Program-made: the position numbers and the translations under genes
The notes under the pieces: model-generated
Databases searched by the model: none
Seen by the model: only the letters and a program-made list of their open reading frames with translations
Told to the model about the DNA's origin: nothing
Shown here: positions 8,653-20,428 of the stretch, piece by piece
Layout: each line of letters starts with the position of its first letter
How positions within the stretch are numbered: the stretch's first letter is position 1
Origin: Solen grandis
Taxonomy: Eukaryota; Mollusca; Bivalvia; Adapedonta; Solenidae
NCBI GenBank assembly: GCA_021229015.1
Contig: CM037785.1
Span: forward strand, 39,490,766 to 39,554,765
Direction: 5' to 3'
Length of the DNA: 64,000 bases

Positions 8653-9036
8653 GATAGTGGTTGCTATGGACACAGGAGTGGTTGCTTCGGACTTTTATGC
8701 AGTTGCTAAGGGCACGAGATTGATTGCTAAGGACTTAATGATGGTTGCTAGGGACATGTTGGTGGTTGCTATAGAACCATGAGTAGTTACTCTGAACTTA
8801 TGTGTGATGTTTAGGTTCGATACTGAACCTCCCTACTAAGTGCGACGTTTAGCGTTAAAGTTGTGCGACGTTTAGGGGCAGTCGATTTTTTTTGCGACGT
8901 TTAGCGTTAACGTTGCGACGTTTGGCGGCAGGGCAGTTGCGACGTTTAGCGGTGGTTGCGACGTTTAGCGTTAGTGCTGCGACGTTTAGCGGCAATTGCG
9001 ACGTTTAACGGCGTTGCGACGTATAACGGCGTTACA
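8653..9036 (-). repeat. Foldback right arm with TGCGACGTTTA array
   Basis: Inverted counterpart of 5374-5761. The TAGCAACCA-type array runs on inward past 8653 to about 8520 on this side only, so the arms differ in inner repeat number. The outermost unit has one change (GTATAACGG versus GTTTAACGG). Confidence 0.8.
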
Positions 9037-9042
9037 AACACC

Positions 9043-9600
9043 TCCAGTTCAAATTAGCTTTGTTAATTACCAAATACTTTAGACACACTAAAACATAAAC
9101 TTTAGGCAAAAAAAATAAAAAAAATCTGTGAATTAGAGGTTTTCCTTCTAAATTTGACCCCATTTTCGAATTTCAGAAATAAAATTTTATAGGAGTGAAG
9201 GGTCACACTCCGGGGTCCGCCTACAGAGCCGAGCAGGCAGACGGACCATTATTAAGCAACGTTATCAGTCAGTTAAGCGACAGGTGTCACTCGGATAGGT
9301 GTGAAAACTGACCGACACTTCGTTCGAACGGGTCATTAATCAGTTGTTAATAAGCAAATCGGACCACATACTTACATCGCTCCAATGCATCTTTCGTTCC
9401 ATCCTATTCGTTCCATCGCATCTTTTTAACTTTGAGTAAAGTACAAATATTGCCGGGACCTGGCAATTACTTCGCATTACACCGTCATTTCGCTCCATCG
9501 CATTTCGTTCCATCGTGAATAGACTGTAGTACTTGCGTAAATGACTCATCTTATTTAGCGTCTTCGGCAAATTTACCATCGTCAATGAAAATACCAAAAC
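9043..9600. other. No gene seen; CGTTCCATCG repeats
   Basis: CGTTCCATC recurs four times between 9385 and 9515 (TTCGTTCCATCC, TTCGTTCCATCGC, GCTCCATCGC, TTCGTTCCATCG), a weak short tandem signal. Nothing else recognised. Confidence 0.4.
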
Positions 9601-9935
9601 TAACAGGATAAATGGGCTGAATGCTTAAGCTTGTTCCCTACATACCTTACATAGGCAAATGGCTTTTCTTAATTCAAATGGAATACATAGGACTGCCGTA
9701 GCATATTTCCCTATCAGTAAAATAGGCTAAATAGTCAAATTAACATAAATTATCCTTTTTAAGTTAGATAGTCGAAAGAACGGGTCGAACGTTGAAGCCT
9801 ATTCACTACATATCCTTCAAAGGCTATATAGGATAAACAATTGTAGCCTAACTCCTACATAGACAAAATAGGCTAAAGGTTTTGTAGCCTGTTTACTATA
9901 TAGGGTATATGGGCTAATAAGGCTAGACGGAGTAA
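9600..9935. repeat. Degenerate ~50-bp AGGCTA-rich repeats
   Basis: Motifs of the type ACATAGGCAAA, TATAGGATAAAC, TAGCCTAACTCCTACATAG and ATAGGCTAAA recur every 40-60 bp, suggesting an old minisatellite. No coding signal. Confidence 0.35.
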
Positions 9936-10023
9936 CTTCACACACATCAGACATGTTGCAGGTGCTATCATGCCTAGATACTTTTGCCTGGCAGCAGGTT
10001 AACCAGTTAAATAAGCACGGTTT

Positions 10024-10142
10024 CTCGGTAGCCCAGTGGTTAGAGTGTCTGCAACGTAAAAGTAAGGTCATGGGTTATATCACAGTCCGCGGCATACCAG
10101 TCGGAAAAGTATATATATATATTGATTGGCGCTCAGCACGAT
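10024..10142 (+). mobile_element. SINE type 1, 5' fragment
   Basis: CGGTAGCCCAGTGGTTAGAG (A box), GGTCATGGGTTATATC (damaged B box), GGCATACCAGTCG and TTGGCGCTCAGCA match the start of the full elements. It ends at GCGCTCAGCA. Confidence 0.6.
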
Positions 10143-10144
10143 GA

Positions 10145-10480
10145 TAAAATATTGAGAAGAAAGCAGCCTTGGATGCATGTGGCATTTTATTGTCTCAAAT
10201 ATATGTCACGAGTGGGGATCGAAACTGATAGACACCTGATTTCGAACTGTTTATCTGTTTGATACGGTTGGAGGTTGTAAGTATATTAAATTTGTGCAAT
10301 ACCGAGTAGTTGATATGAATTAGTGATTTAGAAAGAAAGCGTCACCTCTCTATATCTTTTGCGCAAATAAGAAATTGGCAGAAACTACATGTAGATCATG
10401 GAAGTTTAGTGAAACTACTCCCTGATGTACACTATGTTCTTTGAGGTACAGTTATCCAGTCATATAGCGACGTCCTGTTA
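10145..10480. other. No gene seen
   Basis: AT-rich DNA with a possible tRNA-like scrap at 10208-10235 (GAGTGGGGATCGAAACTG). Confidence 0.4.
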
Positions 10481-10483
10481 ATT

Positions 10484-10590
10484 ACAGAATCATCGACATA
10501 CCGTGGGTCAGCTGAAAGGTTTCCTCACATAAAAAAACCCAAGTGGACCTGTCAGGATCCGAACCAACAACAGGTTTAGGCCATGTTTTA
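10484..10590 (-). mobile_element. SINE type 2 fragment (probable)
   Basis: On the minus strand GTTCGGATCCTGACAGGTCC, CATGTGAGGAAACC and TTTCAGCTGACCCACGGTATG follow the family order. It is degraded and short. Confidence 0.45.
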
Positions 10591-10599
10591 CTCCGGACA

Positions 10600-11160
10600 T
10601 TAAAAAACTTTGATGTCCATATAGTTAAGTAAGCACTATGCGGACGAACTCGTACCTCAAAACTCAAACTGATTCAAATTCCTCTGTGTCTCATTGCCAT
10701 TGCTCCAATCATTTTTCCCACGGAAATACGGAAATAATTTCTGACAAACTAAAATGAAACGTGCTACAATGTGATCAATAGCAGTATTGTTCACGTCTCC
10801 CGTAATCAACGGTGACCGTAAATCATTTAGTGAGGTCGAACCAGCTGAGACCGAATCTAAAATATTTGAGAGCTTTTAAAGAGTTATAACTAGTATAATT
10901 ATGCGTTATCCAATCTGTCAATGGCAATTTCGCATTTGTCAGTAAAATTCAATCATAAACTAACACGATTGATGTTTACGAAGAGACAGCGTTTTTTTTC
11001 CAAGACGGTGAAGAAAATGTATTTAGCCTTAAAATTATTCTAGAGGCAGTGGAGTGAGTACAAAAAAAAAGTGAAAAAATGACTGCCAGAAATGATTGTC
11101 TTTTTCTTTCAACGCTATCAATCCCAAGCCATATAATTCTCGTGTAGGACCCATGTACAC
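10600..11160. other. No gene seen
   Basis: AT-rich spacer up to the 42-bp minisatellite. Short frames only. Confidence 0.5.
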
Positions 11161-11164
11161 TAAA

Positions 11165-11778
11165 ACTGAACAACTTGAAACTCCCGATTTACGATATCAA
11201 CCCAGGTCACGCCTGCATGAAACTCCCGACTTACGGTATGAACCCAGGCCACGCCTGCATTAAACTCCCGACTTACGGTATCAACCCAGGCCACGCCTGC
11301 ATGAAACTCCCGACTTACGGTATGAACCCAGGCCACGCTTGCATGAAACTCCCGACTTACGGTATGAACCCAGGCCACACTTGCATGAAACTCCCGACTT
11401 ACGGTATGAACCCAGGCCACACTTGCATGAAACTCCCGACTTACGGTATGAACCCAGGCCACACTTGCATGAAACTCCCGACTTACGGTATGAACCCAGG
11501 CCACACTTGCATGAAACTCCCGACTTACGGAAATGAACAGGCACACTTGCATGAAACTCCCGACTTACGGTATGAACCCGGGCCACACTTGCATGAAACT
11601 CCCGACTTACGGTATGAACCCAGGCCACACTTGCATGAAACTCCCGACTTACGGTATGAACCCAGGCCACGCCTGCATGAAACTCCCGACTTACGGTATG
11701 AACCCAGGCCACGCCTGCATTAACCTTCCGACTTACGGTATCAACCCAGGCCACGCCTGCATTAAACTCACACTGGTA
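11165..11778. repeat. 42-bp minisatellite (~14.5 units)
   Basis: The unit is GAAACTCCCGACTTACGGTA followed by TGAACCCAGGCCACACTTGCAT. Variants separate outer units (CACGCCTGCATTAAAC) from a central homogeneous block (CACACTTGCATGAAAC). Because 42 is divisible by three, several frames stay open on both strands, giving 14-residue peptide repeats such as MKLPTYGMNPGHTC. A deletion near 11528-11540 shifts the frame within the array, so no single frame is maintained and there is no start, splice or codon-use support. I call it non-coding. Confidence 0.92.
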
Positions 11779-11789
11779 AGATGCACACA

Positions 11790-14700
11790 TTAATTTATCT
11801 TATGACCACGGCCCGGAAAACATTTCACTCTTTTTCCAATCATTTAAGCACGAACTTCCTCTTTTCTGAAGATTTTTTTTCTTTTTGATAAACACTCGAT
11901 TGAAATGGAAAAAAAAAAATCTAATATAATGTTTCATAGACAGTTTTGTTCTACTTGTTACGAGAAGCTATTGTATTTTAAGTACCATAAAAACCATCGA
12001 AGACTATCACAGATTTAACATCAGTTATTTAGATAACTACGTCAAAGGGTAAAAAGAAATAATATGACAGTTAAAAAAAAAACCTATAAACACATAAGAG
12101 ACACATTACGCACGAATCTTGGTGTTAGTGAAACAGCAAACACTCTCAAGGCGAACCCTAAAGTGCCACTCAAGAGACGGTGGGGTTACCATGGTTCCCA
12201 GGTGTAAGGGCGGTTAAACCTCAATACAAGAAAGACAGAGTGTATGTCAAATATTCTTGTATCATTTAATCAAACAATCAAGAAACTCACTCTTTGCTAA
12301 CATAAACATGGAAAACACTACGAAACCGAACCAGTTTAAACTGAAACTAAATCGCATGGACAAATGTTTGTTTTTGTACTCAGCGCGCTGCACTTTTAAA
12401 GCCTCGTATTTTTTTATATTCATCCCTGAGTTGAAAACCTGCTCGTGTTAACGCTTGTTGCAGGGATCTTATTAAAAACGGATGAAAAATTAGTTGTCTG
12501 CATAGCGGGTACTAGCCTCTGGATTAATTCGAACGAGGTGGTGAAATTAAATAACAAAAAACCATTTGGCAGTTACAATAGAAAAGGTATGTAAACTTTA
12601 GCCCTTTCTTTTCTTGCTGAATATGATGCAAAACTTTTTATGATTAGTGATTTATTTAAAATAAAATACATACCTATTCAATTTATGAGAAGCTTTGACT
12701 ATGCCTGTTTGAGGCATATTTGTTTGATCAAACAGCCACCGAAGACTTATTTAAAGTGAAAGCAGCATAATGAAAAGAAATATTTAAAACAAGCATTCAT
12801 TTTCCTAAGCCGTGAAAAATGCCTCCGCGTGCGTCAACGAAAGGAAGCCAATTTTAGTCTGAATGAAATTACAAAAGAAGCCACCCTTGCGTATTAAAAG
12901 ACATGAATCAGGTATCACTTTAACCAAAAGAGACAATGCTGTTCATTTTCAAAGATGTATTAAAAGACTTCAAAATTACATTTTTTACGAGACTACTGAC
13001 GTTATATTGCTTTATGTCTGAATATGAATTGTTTTATTTCTCTGAAAACAATTGCAACGTCTAAAACTTATTATGATATTATTCCTGACCACCATTTGTT
13101 TTCCTGTGCATCTGTTTTTTTTTCTGCATAAAAACAATAACTCCCGTATGATCAATTGAGAAAGGCGTAGTTATATGTAACAGGAACATGTAATAATTAG
13201 TATTGTTCATGTCTTTATTTGTGTTACTTTTCACTCTGTATACGAATAGCTGAATAGCTGTTTACTTTTCTTCAAATAATATTTACCCAGATGAATTGAA
13301 AAAGGTATGATCTTGTAATATAAGTAAAATTTTAATATTTTTGTTTTACGCAACTTTTTATAGCATTTCCTTATGTTATATGATACAAGAAGGAAGAAGA
13401 GGGGCGTTAATTACACGTGGCTCTATTACTAATGTAAATTAGTATCCGTTTTGTTCTTGTAGATGTCTAACCTTGTTGCACAAGCATCACATTTCTTGCC
13501 ATTGTTAACATTATTACATCGTTAATTGAGGTATATTCTCGGAATTGGCAGTATACAATGATATGAACAAATACGCAATTTCCACGGGGAGAAATACCAA
13601 CAGTTACAGGGCCCAAACGTCTGCATTCCATGTAAGTTTCCAATAAAATGGCAGCGAGGACAGAATGTTGGCTGAATGTAACACGATATTATACAGGCAA
13701 ACCTAAGTATGATGAAGTATTCAAATTGTACAGAACTTGTTTGTCTCTTGATGAAAATATAGACTGGTGATACTGTAATTACTGCAAAAAAGAAAAGAAA
13801 GAAGTATTTAGTAGCATCTATGGTTAATCGGCAACGTTACTGTTGCAGTATATTGAAGTTTTATTATATTCTATTCAAAGTTGTTGTAATAGTGTTGGGT
13901 CTTGCTATCATCGCTATAATATTTCAGTCAGATAGTGACGTCCAGCTATAACCGCGGGTGGGGGAAGGCTACCCTATGATTGCTCAAATTAACACAATAC
14001 ACAATAAAGGAAGATACTATATTTTAAACTTTTTTCAACAGAATACGATTTGTTCCATAAATATATTTGTATGTTCTTCTCGTTGACATAACGCAGACAA
14101 CAAGTCGCCGCCATTGAATGTAATGTTATCTTAATAAGACTTAACATTAAACAACAATAAACAGTTTCACAATTTGGTGGCATGTTTTCTTTAGAGGTTG
14201 GCTCGTGGACTTTAATTAAATTTTTGTGAAGATTTCTAGGATATAATTATGCATGTCCTCTATATGGTATTATAGTAACATTTTGGAAATATGTAAAGTT
14301 GTTTTGTTTCCGAAAGTGAAAATGTACAAAGATGTTCGGTCTAGTGATATAGTGAATCGAGTACTTAACTCTAAAGGTAATTAGTCATAATATAAACCAA
14401 ATATGAAAATAATTGAATGTTCACGATCACTACATAGCGTTAAGTGATACTCAGCATCCTACTTCTGATTAAGACACATTTAATACAGGCGGCCCCTAAA
14501 ACAGGTTCAGCTGTAAATAGTTACCGTACACTGAACTATCATTATCACTATTATTAATTATGTTTATATTTATTACAGAAACAAGGATGATGAAATTCAC
14601 CCGACCCCCCAAGTATTAAAGTATTACGGCAATCAACGATAACTAATTCTAATATCAGAGAGAAGTTTTATCTAACATTCGATTTTTTTTTCAGAGTTGC

Positions 14701-15300
14701 TTGTTTATCCTTAAATCGTGTACACATATCTCTTTAGCCATTAAATCTGACGAGTTCAATATACAGATCACTGTATGTTTTCCCTAGATGAATTAATTTA
14801 TATTCAATTTTCCAGAGTTCTAGATTTATACCATTAAAATACAATTAATCTTTGTTATATAGGAAGACAAAGAACCTTGCTCATCAAAATGGATGTATAG
14901 TTCAATTCGCTTTTTCTCGGGAAGAGACATTAAAGCCGAATAATGTGATGACTAAATTCAGAGGTTTATTTGCATAACCCTCCAAACTAGCACAAATCTG
15001 TTCGATCTAGAAAGGAAAAGTTTAAAGGAGCTTGTTCACAGTTGATCGGTAGAAATAAAAAAAAAAAAAAAAAAAAAAAAAGATATAAAAAAATCCAAAT
15101 GTTTTTTCTCCTCTCCCTCGTTTATATTGGTGAATTTCTTGTTTCCTGACAAATAAACTCGGCAAATGTAAGACACGTTGCACGGGAAACGCGTTTTTTT
15201 TTGTAAACGCCTTCCGGGGAATCGCGGTTAAATATAATATGGTATTCACGAAGTAGGTGCTTGCTTTACATACCACGTGAAACATACCGCAACATGGCGT
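11790..15300. other. 3.5 kb without recognised genes or repeats
   Basis: AT-rich single-copy-looking DNA. Contains poly-A (15057-15080) and short T runs. Frames are at background length and none has convincing splice flanks. Confidence 0.5.
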
Positions 15301-15311
15301 TTCACCAGCAG

Positions 15312-15588
15312 TGCGTTCAGTTACGTGAACAAAAGCGAACGTTCGAGAAAATTTTGAGGGTTCGCGTTACTGAACGATTTGTTCGTCACGAACGTTCGGA
15401 CCAATCGCGAACGTACGTTTGACATAGCTCACTCAGCGAACAAAATGGCGGAAAGGTAAACAAAAACAGACGATAATTTTGATTTTTTTTAAATGTCTGC
15501 AGCCATCTTGGAATTGTTCCGGTGCGTTCAATAAGCTAACCCGTGATGACGAACGTTCTCCGTGCGAACGTTCGCATAACTGAACGCA
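15312..15588. mobile_element. GAACGTTCG-rich MITE
   Basis: The terminal inverted repeats TGCGTTCAGTTA (15312-15323) and TAACTGAACGCA (15577-15588) are perfect over 12 bp. Inside, GAACGTTCG or close variants occur at about 15339, 15391, 15550 and 15566, each a palindrome. No coding frame. The element class is uncertain; no target-site duplication was recognised. Confidence 0.6.
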
Positions 15589-15599
15589 GGGCAGTCCCG

Positions 15600-16045
15600 G
15601 GTTGCGAATTCATAATTGTTATCATAATTTTCAGACTGTGAAGTTAGCGTCTGCGTAAAAAATGAATGTGATGTACACATATGGCCCCTTTTAACACAGA
15701 AAAATGTAATTGTACACAGAAAAAAAAATGAATAAGGGTTTAAAATTCTGAATATAGGTTAAATATCGTTCGTAACGCTAATACCTGTGATAGAGAAATC
15801 ACTAATTTTGTTTACAAACACGGAATGTTGCAGTGATTGACCATGAGTCTATAAATGGGTAGTGTTATTGGAGGTAATTTTAATTGAATTCTTCGTTAAT
15901 AGCCATCTGTGGACGAGCTGCTTTAAGGTTAGAAACATCCTGAATATTTGGTCTGTGGGTTTAATGCTGTTTCTCTGATCAGGTCAACTAGACATTTTCC
16001 TATACAGTTCCATGCATCTTAATATTGGGTCGATCTATATCTTTG
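15600..16045. other. No gene seen
   Basis: AT-rich spacer. Confidence 0.5.
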
Positions 16046-16052
16046 TATATCT

Positions 16053-16175
16053 GTTAAATCTGCAGATGCGATACTTTTTCTTACGAAGTTAAGTAGAACT
16101 CCATAAATCTTGTATATGTTAAATCTGCAGATGCGATACTTTTTCTTACGAAGTTAAGTACAACTCCATAAATCC
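16053..16175. repeat. 65-bp tandem duplication
   Basis: GTTAAATCTGCAGATGCGAT begins at 16053 and again at 16118. Both are followed by ACTTTTTCTTACGAAGTTAA and ACTCCATAAATC, with one difference (TAGAA versus TACAA). A recent local duplication. Confidence 0.9.
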
Positions 16176-16512
16176 GAGAACAAGATCACTGTTATAAATA
16201 TTCAAAAATTTTGAATGGTCGGAAAGTTCTGATATTTTTGTATCACTTCCTACAGACAAATGTACATCATTTTTGGTTTACTAAGTTTCTACGCAGATTC
16301 AAATCTTAAGTATATAATCAGCAAATCAAAAACTGGAAGGAAGCACAAATTTCATATTCTAGTGTTTGAATATTACACCCATCACTTTTATTCAACTGGC
16401 CCTGACACTTTAGAGCTATGCTGGTGTGATTGTGTTCTTGGATTGAACATCCCACTGAAAGTAGTGTAGTCGGTTACGTAAGACAGAAAGTGTAAAGTGA
16501 TGTCTGACTCCA

Positions 16513-16735
16513 GTATCACGCCGTAGACATGTAGCATGATACCACACCCGTTCACAGTATCCTGACACCCGGCCTACAAATCCTGAAACTACCCTTATAT
16601 TCTTAGCGCCAAGTAACGGAGCTATATCAGTACCATTTTGTATGACTTTGGTATAACGCGGCCGGTGATCGAGCCCACGTTATCCGATCTTGGAACGAGC
16701 TTGAAGTTCGAATCACGGTACTGTGATCACTGTAC
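16513..16735 (-). mobile_element. SINE type 1, diverged
   Basis: On the plus strand CCAGTATCACGCCGTAGACA, GTAGCATGATACCACACCC, ATCCTGACACCCGGCC and TTAGCGCCAAGTAACGGAGC are the reverse complement of the type 1 body in order. The tRNA-like head (beyond 16655) is poorly preserved. Confidence 0.65.
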
Positions 16736-17009
16736 CCTTTAGTACGTCACTTCCGGAGCCAGAATAAGCGCACGGTGCTTGTTCGCGATAGGTTGTTTGT
16801 CGATGGTAGGGAAGTAAGAGCCGGGGATGTCAGTATTCCGCTGGACCATAGGAACAGGGGACAACAAACCGGAAATGACAACATACGCAGCAGCCATAGT
16901 ATCGCCAGCGATAGACGCCAGGCACATAGCTCTACCTATTATCACCAGCCATTCACCCGCGGCAACCAGGCTGGCCCAAGTACTGCGTCTGAGTCTATCC
17001 GACTATAGG

Positions 17010-18264
17010 ATAGCCGTGGTGGACTTTCATTCTCTAGCCTTAATGTGTGTGGCTTAGTCTCAAAACTAAACACCCCTGAATTTGTGAGACAAGTTGAGTC
17101 TGTTGACATTTTCTCATGTTTTGAAACCCACTGTGATGAATATGATGTTGTTAACATACAAAATTATAATTGTTTTTTAAAAAATCGTAAACAAAAAATG
17201 GCAAAAAAGTCCGGCGGCATAGCCACGTTCGTTAAAAGCAAATTTGAAAAATATTTTATACTTATAGACACTGAAAGTGAATATGTACAATGGTTTAAAC
17301 TTTCGAAGATCTGTTTAATATTGATGAGGATGTAGTTTATGGTGCTATTTATATTCCACCAGAAAATTCCAAATACTTTAATCAGTCATTTCTTGATATA
17401 TTTTATTCTGAAATTGAGTATTTTAATAAAAATAATAAATATGTGGTTCTGCTAGGCGACTTTAATGCCAGAACTTCGAATGTTTCAGATATCGTTGAGC
17501 ATGATCAGTTTATTTTTGATTATGTAAATGTTGATGCTAATGATACATCTGATATAAATATACATGAAACACTTCGAAGTAAAAATATGTCATATACACG
17601 TTCTTCACAAGATATTGTTGTAAATCGTCTAGGTAAAATACTTATTGAATTTTGCCGGTCGAATGAGTTCATTATTATGAATGGAAGATCATTTACAGAT
17701 AAAACAGGTCGCTATACATGTAATGATACATCTGTTGTAGACTATGTTATATCGTCAAGTAACGCTGTCTGTCTTTTTAATGAATTTAAAGTTAATGATT
17801 ATTGCCCTTTATTGTCAGATGTACACTGTAGTATTAGTTTTAGAATGTTCCCAGAAGTTTTTGTTTACAATCAAGATGTTATTTATGAGGAAAAAATTTG
17901 TAAATGGAATAAAGATAAAAAGCAAGAATTTATTAATAATATAGATATGTCAACTATTGATAATTTAATTCAATCTTTATCTGAAGATGATGCAATATGT
18001 AACCAAATTTCTATCAACCAAATTGTAAGCAGTATAGAATCTGTGTTAGTCAATTCTGCAAAAAACACATTTGGTGTATACACATGCCAAAATAAAGATA
18101 GTCTTAAGACCGAAAAAAATAAGAAAAATAAGCCATGGTTTAATAATGAATGTAGATCAGCAAGAAACGATTTTCATAGGCATAAACGCAATTACAGTCA
18201 AGTTAAAAAATTGAAAATAAGGCAAATCTTGTATCATCGGCTAAGAAAAAAAAAAAAAAATTAA
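17010..18264 (+). pseudogene. LINE endonuclease (APE-like) and linker
   Basis: Starts around NVCGLVSKLNTPEF, the usual opening of invertebrate LINE endonucleases. The frame shifts near 17310, just before VVYGAIYIPP. LLGDFNAR (17449-17472) is the conserved GDFN motif. SVVDYVI (about 17731) and LLSDVHC (about 17812) correspond to the later D-Y and SD-H motifs, the latter with a V inserted before H. The frame then runs as a Lys-rich linker ending in an A-run (18245-18262) where it breaks. Role in the live element: nicking target DNA for target-primed reverse transcription. Confidence 0.8.
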
Positions 18265-18293
18265 AAAAAGAGACGTTAAAAAAAAATTAAAAT

Positions 18294-19708
18294 ATGAGGA
18301 ATAAATCTCCAAAAGAATATTGGAATTATCTAAATAGTTTAAATTGTCGCAATAAAAGTTTAGATGTAGATATTGATGTATTTTCAGATTTTTTTAAGAA
18401 CTTGAATGCGGATACCGAAGATGAGCATGAACCTGTGCAAGCTGATTTCCCAAATTTTACGAATGAACATAATCTAAATGATAGTATAACAGTAGAAGAA
18501 ATTAAAAAAGCAATAAAAAATCTCAAAATAGGAAAAGCCACTGGTATAGACAAGGTATCTAACGAGTATATAGAAGCAACAAGTGATTTATTTATGCCAC
18601 TGTATCATAAATTATTTTAACAAAGTTTTTAATACTGGCTGTATACCAGAATCTTGGCTTGTTGGTTGCATCGTACCCATTTACAAGAATAAAGGAGACA
18701 CTACAGACCCGCAGAATTATAGACCTATAACTATTTTGAGTTGTATTGGAAAATTATTTACCAGTATACTTAATAAAAGGCTTAACGATTTTTTGGAAAC
18801 TAACGATTTGATTAATATGAATCAGGCAGGTTTTAGAAAAAATCACTCTACGGTAGACCACATTTATGTTTTATATAGCTTAGCCGAAATATGTAAACGT
18901 AGAAATAAAAAACTTTTTGCTGTTTCATTGACTTTCAGAAGGCATTTGACTCGGTTTGGAGGGCAGGTCTTTGGAGTAAATTGATGCAATATAACATAGA
19001 TGGAAAACTGTTAAATATTATAAAGAATATGTATAGTGGTATAAAATCATGTATTTTGGTCAATAATAAGATGTCAGATTTTTTTCCTTGCTCAAGAGGC
19101 TTAAGGCAAGGGAGTGTCTTTCTGCGATTTTATTTTCTCTCTTCTTAAATGATCTCGAAAATTATCTCTCAAAAAATAATCATGAAGGAGTAAATATTAC
19201 AGATGAATTTATTGAAATGTACCTGAAAATAGCCATTATTCTATATGCAGATGATACTGTAGTTCTTGCAAACAATGAAGCTGATTTTATCTCTATGCTT
19301 AACTCTTTTAATGAATATTGCAATGTTTGGAAATTAAATATAAATTTTGAAAAAAGTAAAGTTTTAGTTTTTGGAGATAAATTTCGTAGAAATAGAAAGG
19401 TTACTATTGTCGGTCAGGAAATTCAAGTTGTGGACATATTTAAATATCTAGGTATATTATTTTCAAAAAATAGAAAATTTACTTCAGCTAAGAAACATAT
19501 AATAGAACAGGCTAGGAAAGCACTATTTGGTCTTTATAGAAAAATTAGAAACCTTGATTTATCAATAGACTGTCAACTTAAACTTTTTGATGCTACTATA
19601 TCACCAATATTAACATACGGGTGCGAGGTGTGGGGTATTTCTGATCTAGGCGTTATTGAGAAAGTACATACTGATTTTTTAAAAACGATTTTGAAGTATA
19701 GTATATAG
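18294..19708 (+). pseudogene. LINE reverse transcriptase, frameshifted
   Basis: IKKAIKNLKIGKATGID (about 18499) is the GKA-GxD entry motif. GCIVPIYKNKGD and NYRPITIL follow after a frame change near 18612, then NQAGFRKNHST. FIDFQKAFDSVW requires a shift at 18923 and RGLRQG a further shift near 19112. YADD (19244-19255) is the catalytic motif. Thumb-like WKLNINFEKSKVLVFG and TYGCEVWG follow. All core motifs are therefore present but in four reading frames. Confidence 0.85.
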
Positions 19709-20428
19709 TATATATTCTTTAATGTTAAACGTAGTACACCACATATAATGATTTATGGAGAACTCGGTAGATTTCCTTTACAGATTGCAATTAAAAAAAG
19801 AATTATTGGATTTTGGTTAAAGAAACACAAATAAATTATCTTTTGGGTTAGTTTATAATGATAAAACATATGATTGGTTAAACTTTGTAAAATCTATTTT
19901 TGATGAATGTGGATTAAGTTTTATTTGGGATGATCAGAATCTCGATGGATCTAGGGAAATACTACTGAGCAAAATAGAAGAATGCTTAAAAGATCAATTT
20001 ATGCAAAACTGGCATAGCAGCATATTTGACTGTTCAAAATGTATTAACTACCGTATATACAAAACAGAACACAAACTTGAAAATTACTTGGATTTACTCC
20101 CACCATATTACCTGAATTGCTTTATTAAATTTAGAATGTGTAATCATCATTTTCCTATAGAAAACTTAGGTGGACCGATATACCTCAAAATGAGCGAATA
20201 TGTAATATTTGTAATTCTAGAGAAATAGGGGACGAATTTCACTATTTATTTAAATGCACATATTTTAACCAAACTAGAAAGAAACTTATTCCAGAAAAAT
20301 ATCTAAAAAATATAAATTGTATTTCTTTTAAGTCGTTAATGAATGAGAATGATGAGGCTATTTTATCAAAACTTTGTAAATTCATCAATATTTTAATGAA
20401 ACACTTTAAAAACCCACCTGGCAACTAA
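19709..20428 (+). pseudogene. LINE C-terminal region with Cys/His motif
   Basis: Remnants read GELGRFPLQI, then (new frame) FIWDDQNLDGSREILL and WHSSIFDCSKC, then (another frame from about 20180) ERICNICNSREIGDEFHYLF followed by KC. The C-x2-C...H-x4-C spacing is a zinc-knuckle-like motif common at LINE C-termini. The stop is at 20426-20428. Confidence 0.7.

Larger units (their letters stand above)
5374..9036. mobile_element. Foldback-like element with long repeat-built arms
   Basis: Seen: 5374-5761 and 8653-9036 are inverted copies, near-identical by eye, starting TGTAACGCCGTTA on the outside. The flanks carry the same hexamer AACACC (5368-5373 and 9037-9042), a plausible target-site duplication. 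The outer ~200 bp of each arm consists of nine copies of TAAACGTCGCA separated by variable 5-15 bp spacers. The inner part consists of about 30-bp units containing TAGCAACCA. Known: Drosophila foldback elements have long termini made of tandem subrepeats. Inferred: a non-autonomous foldback-type DNA transposon whose 2.9-kb interior has collected later insertions (TRIM 6783-7208, SINEs 7240-8310). No transposase frame is visible inside. The hexamer match alone is weak, but with the arm symmetry it is persuasive. Confidence 0.65.

Noticed and set aside
11160..11793. Long repeat proteins (MKLPTYGMNPGHTC, SREFHASVAWVHTV types)
   Set aside because: Products of a 42-bp minisatellite; several frames are open simultaneously and an internal indel breaks each of them.
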